Under the pieces are notes generated by a model, which saw nothing but the letters and a program-made list of their open reading frames with translations, had not been told where the DNA came from and did not search any database. 64,000 bases of DNA from Hirsutella rhossiliensis (lineage: Eukaryota > Ascomycota > Sordariomycetes > Hypocreales > Ophiocordycipitaceae). The position numbers and the translations under genes were made by a program. Shown here in pieces: positions 13,101-26,771 of the stretch. The DNA is taken from the NCBI RefSeq assembly GCF_020360975.1, contig NW_025408668.1:744001-808000 (forward strand), read 5' to 3'. Numbering within the stretch: position 1 is the first letter of the stretch; every line of letters starts with the position of its first letter.

Positions 13101-15487
13101 GAAGAAACCGACGTCGAAGTAGTAGAGGATAATGCCGACTTCGAGGAAGAAGAAGAAGAGGAAGCTACTAGATTAGATAATCTAGACGAAGAAGGAGACT
13201 ATAGGAAAGCGGTAGAGCTAGAATACGCCTACCTACCTACGCCTCCTCCTACGTAAGAAGAAGATCTAGAAGCAGCTTTTTTAGTTAGTCTTCCCGTCTC
13301 GGCCCCTAAGGGGGTAGGAAAGGCACCTCTCTCGAAGGATTACCCGGCTGCCTTTTTGTCCCTGCTTCGAGAAGCAAAGGAAGGTATAGGGCCCGATACG
13401 GATACTAAAGAAGACTAACCTCTCCCCTATTTCGATCGTTTTTCCGACTTCTATCCAACGCCTATAGAAGACGGTTCCCACGGAGCATTCATAGCAGGCC
13501 GGCTCTTTAAGCCACAGCTATTAGCAAGGAAGGCATATAAAAGAGACCTCCCGGACCTACTAGCAAACTAGAAGCAGCTAGAAAGACACCCCTTTAGAGA
13601 CTAGTTTTTCTAGGCCTAGAAAGACCACCTAGCCTTATACGAAGAGATAGGGTCTTTCGAAGAGGTCCTTAAGGAAAAAGCAAGAGGAAAATAGGTCCTT
13701 GGCTATAAGTAGGTCTTTATCTATAAGACTAATAAACACGGCTTCCTTTAAAAGTGCAAGGCCCGGCTAGTTGTCTATAGGAATTAATAGGAAAAGGGGA
13801 TTTACCTACTAGGGCAACCACCCTAGCTAGGATGTCTTTTCGGACCCTTATAGCTATAGTAGCAGAATTCGACCTCGAGCTCGATTAGATAGATACAGTT
13901 AACGCCTTTATTAACTACCTACTCGAGGAAGAAGAAGTTATCTATATACGCCTTCTACTAGGCTTCTAATAGCTAGGAAAGGTTCTACGGCTTAGGAAAG
14001 CTCTATACGGACTACGAAGATTACCCCTTCTTTAGCAATAGTATTTAATAGGTTCCCTCGAAGCCCTAGGCTTTAAGAAAGTCCCTTAGGAACCGTGTAT
14101 AATATAGAAGGGTAAAATCACGGTCTTCTTCTACGTCGACGATATTATCTAGGCCTACCTAAAAGAGGAAGAGGCTGCTGCTAGGGAGGCTATATAAGGC
14201 CTATAACAAAGGTATAAGATAACTAGGCTAGGGGAGCTAAAGTGGTTCCTAGGGATACGAATCCTTAGGAATAGGTCCTAACGGACTATCTAGCTTACCT
14301 AAGACGCCTATATCGATAAGGTCGCTTATAAATTCCTCCCTAATTCCCTCGATAAGAAGCTTCCCTCTACGCCTATATCGGACGAAGAGCTTTTACCTAA
14401 TCCGTCCTTTTAAGCTAGGGAGCAAGAGAAACACTAATATTAATAGAAGGTGGGCTCCCTGCTTTTTTCAGCTATTTCTACTAGACCGGATATCTCTTTT
14501 ACGGTCTCCCGGCTAGCTAGGCATAACTAGAATCCTAGCCCTAGGCATTAAGAAGCGGTAGACAGAGCAATCCTTTATCTCTATTTAACGAGATTATATA
14601 GTCTGCGCCTAGGAGGGCAGGAAAGGAAGAAATTAGCTACCAAAATCTTCCTCTATTCGAGCGATTCGTCCTTTACGGATAATTCCTTAGATAGAAAGAG
14701 CTTATAGGGGTATATTATATCCCTTTTTAGAGGAACTATTGCTTAGAGAGCTTCGAAGCAGGCTACTATTACGACTTCTAGTACGGAGGCAGAGCTACTA
14801 GCTCTTTTAGAAGCGTTAAAAGAAGCGATTTTCCTTAGCCGGCTGCTAATATCGTTACGACTATAAATTCCGTCCCCGTTAGCTATAGAATGCGATAACA
14901 CGTAAACTATACGAATTCTTATAGAAAATAGTAAGTTATCGACCTAGCTACGGTATATCGATATCTACTAGCATTAGTTACGCTAAGAGGTCTAAAGGGG
15001 ACTTATTTCCGTCCGTTAGGTTCTAACGGCATCGATAAAAGCCGATGGTCTTACGAAGCCCCTACCGAAGTAGAAGCTAGCTGTCTTTTTATAGTAAATT
15101 AGGCTAGAAGACGTTCGAGAGAAGCTATCCTTAGAAGCCCGCCTTAAGAGTCTACGAGAGGAGCTAATAGCACGTAGGAGGAAGGAGACGTCTATAGCCG
15201 AAGAGAGGAATTAGGACTTATCCTAAAGGAGGGCCTAGCTTAATTAGGACTTATTCTTCTTAAAGGCCCCCTTTTTAGGGACTTATCCTTAGAGAAGACC
15301 CCCTTTCTTATAGGACTTGATTTCCTCCTTAGGCCCCCTTTTCCTAAAGTAGGTCTAAAAGAGCCCGGGGCTAAAACCCGGATTTCTCGAGTAGGGGAGA
15401 AGTATAGATTAAGACCTCCTCTATACGCTCACTAGCCCGAAGCCGTATTAGCTATGCCCTAAGGGGCAGGCTATAGCTAAGGGGGTG

Positions 15488-15960
15488 TGTCGCGAAGCGT
15501 GGCCTAATTTCGTAGTTCTCGGAGATATCCCTTAGTAAGAGGGACTAAGGAAGCTAAAAAATAGGTTTTAAGGAAGGAGCTAAAAGGAGGTATAGAAAGG
15601 AGGGTGGGGGCAAGAGGGGAAGTAGAAGTGGCGATGGCTTCCTATAGAGTGGCGAGAGATAAGACGGATATGCCGGCAACGCTAGAAAAGAGGGAAAAAC
15701 CGGTAAAAAGCTCGGTAGTTAAGAGGATATTAGTAGCTTCTTTAAGTAGGATCTTCTTTGTTAATTGAGATGCTAGACGGGTATAAAGAGGGGCGTTGGA
15801 TAGAGGAAAGAAGGACAATTAAGGCAATACAACAATCACTCCCCTACCTTTATTGCTGCCCCCGCAAGAATCAAATCCCTCTGCCCTGCCTGTCCGACCC
15901 CTTACTTCCAATTTCACCTTCGTGCATTTTCATGCACTTCTCGCATCTCTCTTCGCGAGA
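15488..15960 (+). repeat. 3' LTR of left Copia A
   Basis: Close match to the 5' LTR. Most differences are RIP-type transitions. It is followed directly by the duplicated target CTTAT. Confidence 0.88.
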
Positions 15961-16491
15961 CTTATAGCTTACCTCGTAGCTAGCATTATAACTAAGAGGC
16001 ACGTAAAGGCGGCTACCGCGGTTAAGTTAGGCGAGCACTCGCCGGCTTAACGTAAGTATACGCCGTATACGTATATAGGCAGAGATAGATAGGGATAGTT
16101 AGGGCTCTGCCCGGGCGTTAGTAAAAAGATCGCGAGGGCGCGGAACAACTAAGGTAAGGGGATCTTAAGGGAGATAGGCGAGGGGTAGAAAGGCTCCGCT
16201 AGCCTCGTCGGTAGAGGAGGTGATCCCGGCCACGTAGCCTAGGCCGGACTAATAGCCGGGCCGTGTTATATATATATCTCGCGATTATCTCGAAGATATA
16301 TTTTTTAGTCGAATTAAGCTATATACGCGTTATATAATTTAAGAGAATACGTAGGGAATTATACTACTATATACTATATATACGTAGTTAATTTAGGTAT
16401 ATAGGTATAGCTACGGGGAGGTAGGGCCCGCACGGGCCCTATTAGCTAAATAGAGATTTCTACTTAGCCGAATAGTAATACTTTAGATAAA

Positions 16492-19200
16492 AATAAGATA
16501 CTATTTACTACGCGATAATTAACTATCTATTAATAAAGGAGGTAAGAGAGTCCCTCTTAATATAAGCCTAGGATATAAGTAATATAAGAGTAGGCCTTTA
16601 AGGGAAAAAGATAGCGGCGCTACTAGTATAATAGTTCCTCCGCTTAAGTAGGCTCTATTAGTTTAACCTAGCTTAGAGGCTATATATAGATATACCGGAT
16701 AATAGGGCCGGGGTCGCGCTAGAGATAAAGCGGCCTTAACTAAGACTACCTTAGCTAACTACCTCCTTTACTAAGGCGATCTAGGAAAGGGAGAGGACTT
16801 ATAATAATAGGTCTATAGTATCGACTAAATTAGACCTAAACTAAGCGTAAACCTCGCCGCTTAAACTACGGACTAAATAGAACTAATATAACCTAACTAA
16901 GCTAGCTTTAATAGCTATAGAACGTAACCTATTATTAAAAGACTATAACTAAATAAGACCTAACTTAAAACTAAACTAAGATAGAGCTAATAACTAGCCT
17001 TTAAACTATAACCTTAGCTTAACTTATTAGTAGTAACGTCCGCCTTAGTATCGCGGCGGGAATAATAGGACCCCCCTAAGGTAGTATATAGGGTATAAGA
17101 GGGAGTAACCTAAGACTTATAAGGAGTGCGGGGACTACTACCGTTATAAGAAGCTTAATAATAACTAGCTAAGCTTAACCCTAAACCTAAACTAAAGCTA
17201 GTTTAAATAGCTAGCTTATAAGATAAAGTAACGACTAAGGTCTATACTAAGGTAGGACCTATACTAGCGGCGGCGTAGAGGCGTTTACTACGGCCTATAC
17301 TATAACTATAGATCTAATTAAGGTTAAGACTAGCGACGATCTTAGCTAAGACTAAACTATAACGACTATAAAGATACTACTAAATAAAGTTAAGAGCGTT
17401 AGTAAGGTCGGTAAGCGACGTAAGATAAGGATACTTTAAGGCAGTCTTAGTATTAAGAGAACTACTAAGCTATAACTTAGCGTCGGAGCTAATAAAGGGT
17501 AACGTGGTAGGCTCCTATATTAGCTTTAAGATAACCGCGGGTATAGTAATAGTAGCGGACTCCTTAGCCTTAGCCTTAAATAGACCCTTAGATATAATAG
17601 CCGCTTTACCCTTATATTTACCCTTACCTTTCCCCTTATTAAAAGGGGCTAGGGCTAAACTAGGCCTAGTAAGGTTAAAACTACTACCCTTACTATTATA
17701 GTTATTACTAGCGATAAGATAGAAATAGTTAGCGAGATTACTAACTACTATAAGAGTCTTTTAAGTAACTAAGAGCGACTTAGGCCTAACTTAGGCTAGG
17801 GTCTAAATAGTATCGCTAAACTTATTTAGGTATTTTTCTAAGAACTTATATATATAGTAAGTATTATCTATAAAATAGGTAAAAGCTAAGGTAAGCGTCT
17901 TAATATTTTTAGCGACTATAGCTAGACTAAAAGTAAACTCGCTTAACGCGCTCTTACTTTTAGCGGCGGGGGCCTTCTAACTAGCGCGTATATAAGTTTC
18001 TAGAATAGTATAGTAAAGGCGCTCTTATACTAAGCCCTTAATAAAGGAGGGGCTATTAACCTTAAACTAAGCTTAGTAGAGGGTATAAGCGGCCTCCTTA
18101 CCCTTAAAGGTAATCTAGAACTTAGATTAGTACTAAACTTAGACTATACTATAGTAGGGTAAGGTTACTTACCTAGTAATAAGACTAGTTAAAGTTAGTA
18201 TAAGCGATATATACTTTAGCCTTTATAGCTAGTAAAGTTAGCGAAAAGTACTAAAGGTAAGACTAACCTAAGATAAGACTAAGATTAATACTTATAAGAC
18301 TAGTTTTAATAGCTAGCGAAGGACTTATAAGTAAGCTTACTAGTAAGGCGCTTAATATATATAAAATAAGGGATAGAGCGTTCCGATCCCGCTATAGTAG
18401 CGACTTTCTTATAAGAAGGGGGCTTTAAAGAAAGCGAGCCGCTACTACCTAAGTTAGCTTCTTAGTTAGATATAGCAACGCGATAGTAAATAAACTAAAA
18501 GCAGTATTAAGGAAAACTAAGGATATAAAAATAATATAAGTAAGGAACTAAGGCCTATAAAAGAGATAACGAATAAAGAGGTAAGAGGAGATAGGAATAA
18601 AACTATAAGGGGAGGGTAAGTATATATATACGCGAGCTAAGCGCGCGTAATTAGTAACTATATAACCGGCGGTAAATATAGGCCGCTATGCCCCCGATTA
18701 GGAAGTCGCGTAGCTAAATAGGAACCGATTTTCGATTAATAGAGCCGGCTAACCGAATTTCGATAAGCCGGCCCTACCTAGGAGCGACCTATACTTACGC
18801 CCGGCCCGGTAACTAGATATTACCTGCCTTACTAACTAATAGACCGATAGGCTAACGCGGTCGCCGCCGCGGCTATATAGTAGTAACGCGGGAGCTATAG
18901 AAAAGAGAGGCGCCTATAAGCCGAGCCCTTAAAAAGAGACTACTACCTATAACCCTAGGCCTAGGCTAGCGAGCTTAGGCTTACGCCGAAATATAAATAT
19001 ATAGGAGAAGCCTATAGTAGCCGGCGTAAATTTCTTATATACTACTACTATAACCTCGTTTAAGGTAGACCTATACTAAAAGAAGGGAGGGTTTTCCCTT
19101 AAGTACTTTAGTTTTTCCCTCCTATTTAATATCGAAGTTCTAGATACCTTTAGTTAGATCCTTAGTATAATCTTAATAATAATAATAATAATAATTTATT
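16492..19200. repeat. RIP-mutated repeats, unclassified
   Basis: CpA/TpG-poor throughout and interrupted by stops in every frame. A 65-codon plus-strand frame at 17,504-17,701 is too short and compositionally biased to count as a gene. A CpG-rich part (about 18,640-19,060) may be another element's terminus. A short AAT microsatellite lies at about 19,173-19,197. I could not assign a transposon family. Confidence 0.5.
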
Positions 19201-21286
19201 AATAAGTTAATAGCGATTTAATAGGGATTTATTACTAATTTAATAGCGCCTTTTTACGCTAGTAGGTTTCCTTGCCTTAATTAGTCTTACGCTTTTTTTT
19301 TCTAGTTAAGTAAGTAGTATATTCTTTAATAAAGTCTTAGCTATTTACTATATCTTTAATATCGACCTATTAATTATACTTAGCTAGCTATCCTTTTTAT
19401 TTAATAAGGAAAAAGGTATTGCCCTTAGATCTCTTTTAGTCTTTAATCTCTTAGAATTTCTATTTACCTTTATTATCCTTTAAGTCTAGTATTAATAAGG
19501 TTTCGCTATTTTTATAGGTGCTTTTACGTTCCTTTTATAGCTTTAAGAGACTAATATAAAAAACGTTATAAAAGTATAAGTACTTTTTAAGGAGTATAAA
19601 ACGATATACTTACTTTTTAATAGCTTATAAGACCTAAAATAGTTTAATATACTTAGGTAAGAGTTTTCTTTTTTTATCCTTAAGATATATAGTTTTTATT
19701 AATAATATTATAAGGTCTCTTACTTTTAGTATAAGTAGTTAGTACCTTAAATTATAGTATTTTACTTATAATTTAATAGCCTTTTCCTAGTATTTCTTAA
19801 GCCTTTTTTATAGCCCTTATAGCTTAGTAACTCTTACTCTTACTATAGGTACCCCCCTTTAAATAATATCGTCCTTAATATTAATATAAAAGTTTAGTTA
19901 GTAACCTATTAATACTTTATGAAGTAATAACTTAGTTATTGCGTTCTTTATATTATTATATATAAATTAAGTAATATATAAGAGTAATACTTAGTTAGTT
20001 TACTTTAAGTTAGTAAAGTATCTTAAGTAGTACTATATAGCTTAGTTTATTTATTTTATTTACTTATTAGTTTATATATAAAATACTATTAATAGCCTAC
20101 GTTTTACTTATAAGATAAAATAAAGATCTAACTAAAACTTACTTATAAATAAGGACCTTTTATCTAAGATAATACCTTTTAAAGGTTTATATATTAATTT
20201 AACTTAATAATAGAATAATTCTACTAGCTCTAAAGCTATTATTATCTTAGAAATAAGAAAGAAAAAGTAATACTTAGTATATTAGTCTATAATTATTAAG
20301 ATTATATTAACTTCTTATTTATTATACTATACTTTAGGTAGATTTATAGTAAAGTCTATTAATAATTCTTCTTATAGTAATATAGGATATAATAATAATT
20401 ATATAGTATTATAAAGGCGATGCCTCTTAAATACTATACCTTAATATACTAGGTATAACTAGATATATTTATTTATATCTTTTATTATTCTATCTTAGTA
20501 GAAGTTCCTTACTAGTAGTTGGCTAGTATATTAAGAGCTAAAGTATCCTACTAATAAATTATTATAAAAGAGCTATATTAGCTCTTATTATAAGGCTGCC
20601 TTTAAACGTACTATAATATAACCCTTTTATAGTAGTAGTTTATTTAAGCGTACTAATTAAAACCCTTCCCTTTTAAGAAGTCTTTAGTCTCCTTTAGCCT
20701 ATTAATTACTATATTAACCGACTAAGTACGTTTTAGTAACTCTAGTAATAGTTCTAAAACTTTTACTATATAAACCTTTATATAGTAGGCCGCTTCTTTA
20801 GCGGTCTTCCTTAAGAGTAACTATTTATAACTAGGTCTCCCTTTAGCTTAATTAGCTAATTATTTAGGTCTTACGCCTAAAGTATTATAGTTTTACTATA
20901 GATAAGCTTATATATTTTCCTTATATAAAGGTACTTTACTATACTTATATTAAGTTAAGGTTAAGTAACTCTTTATTTATAAAAACGCCTTATTATTTCT
21001 CTATCTAAATATAGTATTAATAGTAGCTAGCTTCGCTTATAGCTCTAGTAATAATTTTATAGATAGGGGCTTCTTACCTTTATATTTAAGTATTCTTAAT
21101 AGCGCGTCCGCTAGGTTTAATTTACTTATATAATACTTAATTATAAAGTTAAATAGTACTAAATATATATACTATCTTACTTACTTCTTATTTAAGGAGG
21201 TTTAGTATATAAACGTTTAAAGGTTATAGTAGTTTAATAATACCTTTACTTTATATACTACCCCTTTAATATAATATCGCTAGTAT

Positions 21287-21854
21287 TCTAAAGGTATATA
21301 AGTAAAAGCGGAATTTTAGGAAATTAAGGAATTACGTAAGACTATATAATAGAGGGGAAGAAGGAGTATATAGTAGGATTTTTAATAGAATTTATTAGTA
21401 TTATATTAGTATATAAAAGAGGTATTAAAGTTAATAATCCTTACTCTATGTACTAGCGGATATACTATCTTATATAGATAATTATAGCTGAACGAAAAAC
21501 CCTTTCGGGACTAGATTTAGGCTGCCGTATAGCCCTAAGACTAAGGAATTTAGTAATACCTCGAGTATATTAGGAAGTGTCTTAGTTCTACTAATATTCG
21601 TGTTTAAAGGAGGTTAGTCGTGCTAGTATTCTTAAGAGGTCTTAGCTAGTATTCTAAGCTAGCTCTATTTCTTTAATTCCCGATTATATAATAACTAGCA
21701 ACCCGTTTAATATATAATAGTATATAAGATAATAAGCGATTCTTACTTTATAATATAGGATTTTATCTATAATTAATATACTACTTATTAGCTTATATAA
21801 TTAAAAGAGTATATTATAGCTACTTTATTTATAGTAGGAACACCGTTCCTTATA
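21287..21854 (-). repeat. LTR of Copia B (left copy)
   Basis: 568 bp, starting TCTAAAGGTATATAAG on the plus strand and ending CCGTTCCTTATA. It is a heavily RIP-mutated match of the solo LTR at 8,632-9,199. Confidence 0.88.
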
Positions 21855-24800
21855 GCCTCCCTTAAAGAGTAGATTTATATACTCTTTACTAATTTATTTA
21901 TAGTAGTATATATATAGGGTAAAAACCTAATTTAGGAAAACTATTCTTATACCTTAATAGGATATATAAAACCTAATTTTCTCTTAGGAAAAAAATTCCT
22001 TAGGTATATACTAATAGAAAAACCTATAGTAGGAAAAATCTATAGTTATAATAATTATTTATAGGATAACCTTATATAAGGTAAAACCTATTATTACTAG
22101 GAAAATCTTAATAGATAAAAACCTAGTAAATATTTCTTTTAGAAACCTAAAAAGGAAAAACCTAGTAAGGGAAAGATATAGAAAGTATAAGAAATATCTA
22201 AAAACCCCTTTTAATTGCTTAGGAACTTATATTAAGGATAGACCGTCTCTAAATTTAGAGAGTAATCTAGGTCTTAATTCCTTCGTAAAAACATTAGCTA
22301 TATTATCTTTTAATTTAATATAAAAAACTCTAATTTCCCCTTCTTTTATACTAGTTCTAGTATAGTAATAGGCTAATCTTATATACCTAGACCTTTTATA
22401 AAATTCCGGATTTTCTACTAATTTAATAGTAGTAGTATTATCCGTTAAAATAGGAGGTATAGTATTAGGAATTTTAATAGATAGATCCTTAGTAATATTT
22501 TTAAAAAGTATATTTAAATAGATAGCTTCTTTATTTACCTCCCTAAGGCTAATATACTCTACTTTATAAGTAGAAAGGGCAATAGCTTTCTACTTAGAGT
22601 AAGCCTAGCCTATTATATTATTATATATATAAAAATAGTAACCGGAAAAGGCGTTTCCGCCTATTAAATCCGACGCCTAGCTAGAGTTAGTAAAACCCTT
22701 TATATATAGATAGGTAAAAGGGATATTATAATTATATTTAATCTTTAGGCTAGGGAATTTATTTAAATATTTCTAAATTATATTTAAAGCCTTAAAATAC
22801 GTTTAGTCTAGCTTAGCCGCGAATCTAGCATAGGAAATTATAGAATATAGGATATCTAGCCTAGTAAATAAGGCTAAGTATAATAGAGATCCTATTTCTT
22901 TTTAAAATTATAATATATCTTCCTTAGAAGGTAATTCCTTTACTTTTATAAGCTTAAAGCCTACTATAGCGGGTAAATTCGAAGTTTCTAAACCTTCTTT
23001 ATTAAATTCCTTTAATTTATTTAAGGTATAACTTTCTTAGGATATATATAGCTCTTTAATATCTCGGTTTATTATAATATTTAGACCTAAGAAGTCTTTT
23101 ATATCTCCTAAGATAGTAAAATCTAGGAATTTAGATAATTCTTTAAATAATCTTTCTTTATTATAGATTTAAAGGGCCTACTATAAGAAAGTCGTCGACG
23201 TAAATTGCTAAGGCTATACTATAGTCCTTATTTATAAATACTCCTTTATCTATTAAAAGAGGAAGAAATCTAAGTTTATTTAGTATAATTTTTAAATAAA
23301 TATACTAGAGCTTAGGACTTTGTTTTAGGCTATATAATGCTTTCTTTAGCTTTGCTTTAATTTAACTGGTTTTATATAGGTCTAGGAATTTAGTTAATTT
23401 AATTCCTTTAGCTCTATAAGCTAATCTATATTTTAAATAATATTTTTTAAGAGCGTATTCTTTATAGCCTATAGGAAGATCGATATATACTTTACTATCT
23501 ATATCGGTATATATAAAGGCATTTATTATATCTATTTATAAAGCTTCGAATTTATAGATAATAGCTAAAATAAGTAGAATTCTAATAGATTTAGGTCTAG
23601 CTATAGTCGAGAAGGTATCTAGGAAATCTAAGTTATAGATCTACTTAAATCCCTATATTACGAAACGGGCTTTATATTTTATTATATTATTTTAACTATC
23701 CTTCTTAATAGTATAGACCTAGTAGCCTCTTATAGCCTCCTTATCCTTAAGGAGGTAGGAAAATTCCTAAGTTTTATATTTAATTAGCTAGATAATTTCC
23801 TTAATTATAGCTTCTTTCTAAAATACTACTTTAGGGCTATATATTGCCTATTTATAGGTCTTTAGAATTTTTAGATCCTGATTTTCTATACTAGCTAGAA
23901 TTAACTCTATAAAATCGTAGTTTAGAAATAAATTAATATTAAGGTATTCGATATAGTTAGAATCGAACCCTTCTAGCTTCTTAGGTAATTCTACTACTAT
24001 TTTACTAGTAGTAGGAATAGGATCGTTATTTAGAGACTCTTCTTTTATAGAGGGCGAGGGACTTTTATCTCTAGGTTCTTTAGTAGCTTCCTTTATAAGA
24101 ATATAGCTTTCTAGCTTATCTTTATTTAGAATAAAATTAAAATTAGAGGTATTATTACTACTAGAAATTTCTGGATTTTTTATAAATTTATTTTCTAGTA
24201 TAGTAATATTTCTAGAGATAGTAATCTTTCTCTTAGTAAAATCCTAGATTTTATATATATTTTCTAAATAGCCTACTACTATTCCCTTAAAAGCTTTATT
24301 ATCTAGCTTATCTTTAGGGTCTTTATTCTTATAATATATAAGGCTTCCGAAGGTCTTAATTTTATTTAAGGTCTTAAAGGGTAGTATTATATTATCCCTC
24401 TTTTCTATAGGACTTTTAAATCCTATCGTAGAATGCGGTAATCTATTATATAAGTAGGTAGCTATTAAAATATATTCTCCCTATAGATATTTAGGAAGCC
24501 TAGTAGTAAATAAAAGAGCTCGTACTTTTTCTAATATAGTACGGTTTATTCTTTCTATTCTACCGTTAGATTCCGGCGTCCTAGGAGGACTAGAATTAAA
24601 GGTAATACCTTCTTTTTCGTAATAGAGCTTTATTTTATATATAAATTCTTTAGTATTATTAGAAAATACTTCTCTAATCCTAGTATTTTTAGGGTTATTT
24701 TCTACCCTGTTTTTAAGTTCTAGGAACCTATTTAGAGCTTCCCCCTTTTTTTAAAGAAGGTATATTTCTAGATATCGGGTTCCTACGTCTAGGAAAGAAA

Positions 24801-26771
24801 TATAATAATAATATTTATTATAAGTAAGTACTTTAATTAGCCCCTAAATATATAATACTATTTTTTCTATATAGGTATAAGACTTATATAAAGGTTATTT
24901 ATTAACCTTATTCGTTGCTTTAGCTTTAATATATATTTCGTATTATCTTATTTTATTTTCCTCTTTAAAAGGTATTTTTATATCCTTATTATATCTTTTT
25001 AATATTTCTAAAATAGCCCTACTATTTATATACCCTAAGCGTAAGTGCTAAGTATAAAAATCTATATCCTTTGCCTTTAAAGACGTAATAAGGATTAATT
25101 AGCTTCTTAATAAAGGTTCTATAGGAATATAATATAATTTATTTTTAAGAAATCCTTTAGTAAGGACCTTAGCCTTATTATCTAATAAAAGGACTTAATT
25201 TCCTCCTATTAAGGCATAGGTATTATTAAAATAAGATTAAGATAGTATATTTACCCTTAATTTAGGTATATAAAAGCAGTCTTAAAGGATATACCTTTTA
25301 CGATTATATAGGAACTTAAATACTAAGTCCCCCTTTCCTTTTACTAATATAAAGGAAGCTTTTCCCTAGTAAGCTTTAGACTTAATTTCTTTATAGTTAA
25401 TAAGGAAATTCCTATTTAATACTATATACCTAGTAGCTTTAGTATTATAAATAAAATTAAAGATCCTTTTATTATTATAACTAGGAAATTCTCCTTCTCT
25501 TACCTTTAAAACTAATTCCTTTATTCTAGGAATCGAGGCTTCTAGAGGTCCTAAAAGAGAGTCTTTATTAGATTCTACTATAGGGGTATTTATAGAGGTT
25601 AAAATTACCTCTAAATCCTTAGACGTTTATATAGGGGTCGGAGCCCTAGAAAGGTCTATAAGGTTAATATCTAGGTCTATATTTTCTTATAAAGCTATAT
25701 TTAAGACCTTATTACTATCGTCTAAATCGGACTCTAGCTCTATAATTTAAGCCTTCCTCTTTTATTAGTAGTAGAAATACTACTAAAAGGGGATTTCTTC
25801 CTAGAAGAAGAAGGAGAAAAAGAAGAAGATTTTCTCTTCTTAGAAATTTAAGTCCTATTATCCTTTTTTCCTTTATTTAAAACCTAATAAGTAGGAGCCT
25901 TATTCGGGTATAATTTATAGCAATTTACTATAAAATGCCCTAGTTTTTTATATTCCTTATAATAAGGAGTATCCGTAGAATTTCTATAGGATTTCTAAGG
26001 CTTCCTTTATATTAAGAAGGCTTTCTCTAAAGATTTATCTATATCCTTTATTCTTCTAGCTTCGTCTAAAATACTAGCTATTAGGGATTTAAGGGTAAAC
26101 GCTATAGAATTATACCTAAGGCTCTACGTGATATTTATAATATAGCTTCTAAATTCCTTATTAAGGCAATTAAGAATCTATACTATAAGAATAACTTCCG
26201 GAATTTCTATATTATAGGATTTTAAATCCTTAAAAATTTTCTTTACCTTATAAAGGTATTTCTTTAAATTAGAGTCCGAGGGACTAAGATTAAAGAGCTG
26301 CTTAATAAGTAGATAGTTCGACGAAAAGTTCGACGGATTATATAGCTTTTTAAGCTTATCCTACGCTTCTTTAGTATTTTTTAGATGCCGAATTTATATT
26401 AAGGGACTATCTTTAACTTAAAGGAATATTATAGATAAAGCCTCTATAGTCTATATATAATTTACTTGCTTTAGAGCAGTAATAAGCTTTTCTTTTATAA
26501 GGATAGCTTCTATCCTTATAGTCTATAAGGTATAATTTAAATTTCCCTTAAGTCTAGTAAATTTATATTCTTTCTATCTACTTATTTTATATAAATTCGG
26601 TATTATTTTGTTTATAGGGATCGAGAAATCTAGACGGGAGTTTAAGAGTATAGGAAGGTAAAAGAAGTCGAGGGAAATTTTAAAAGGAATTTTAATTAAA
26701 TATTTCGACAAGGAATTTTAAAGGTATAAGTTAATTTCCCGGCTTAAAAGGAGTAAGCCGAGCTTATAACC

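Larger units (their letters stand above)
9630..15960 (+). mobile_element. Full-length Ty1/Copia retrotransposon (family A), RIP-mutated
   Basis: LTRs lie at 9,630-10,105 (476 bp) and 15,488-15,960 (473 bp), starting TGTCGCGAAG and ending CTTCGCGAGA. An exact 5-bp duplication CTTAT flanks it (9,625-9,629, 15,961-15,965). A purine-rich stretch (AAGGGGGTG) precedes the right LTR. Internal order: Gag with an intact CCHC knuckle (11,334-11,375, C-x2-C-x4-H-x4-C); RT with KALYGLRRLP (about 13,997-14,026) and FFYVDDII (14,125-14,148); RNase H with SDSSFTDNSLDRKS (about 14,652-14,700); and the terminal ADGLTKPL block near 15,048. That domain order and YVDDI mark Copia rather than Gypsy. Many in-frame TAG/TAA codons kill it, yet CpA/TpG survive in patches, so RIP was milder than in the right-hand copy. 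Confidence 0.9.
6699..16483 (+). mobile_element. MULE-type DNA transposon with nested insertions, RIP-mutated
   Basis: Terminal inverted repeats of about 60 bp face each other at 6,699-6,760 and 16,421-16,483. The outer part (GTATTACTATTCGG...) is identical for 34 bases and the inner part is imperfect. An exact 8-bp direct repeat TAGATAAA flanks the element, within the 8-11 bp usual for MULEs. Transposase remnants read forward from about 6.9 to 8.6 kb. The element contains a solo LTR (8,632-9,199) and a whole Copia (9,630-15,960); without these it is about 2.9 kb. A perfect-armed hairpin lies at 16,021-16,051 (GTTAAG, GGCGAG, then CTCGCC, CTTAAC). Confidence 0.8.
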
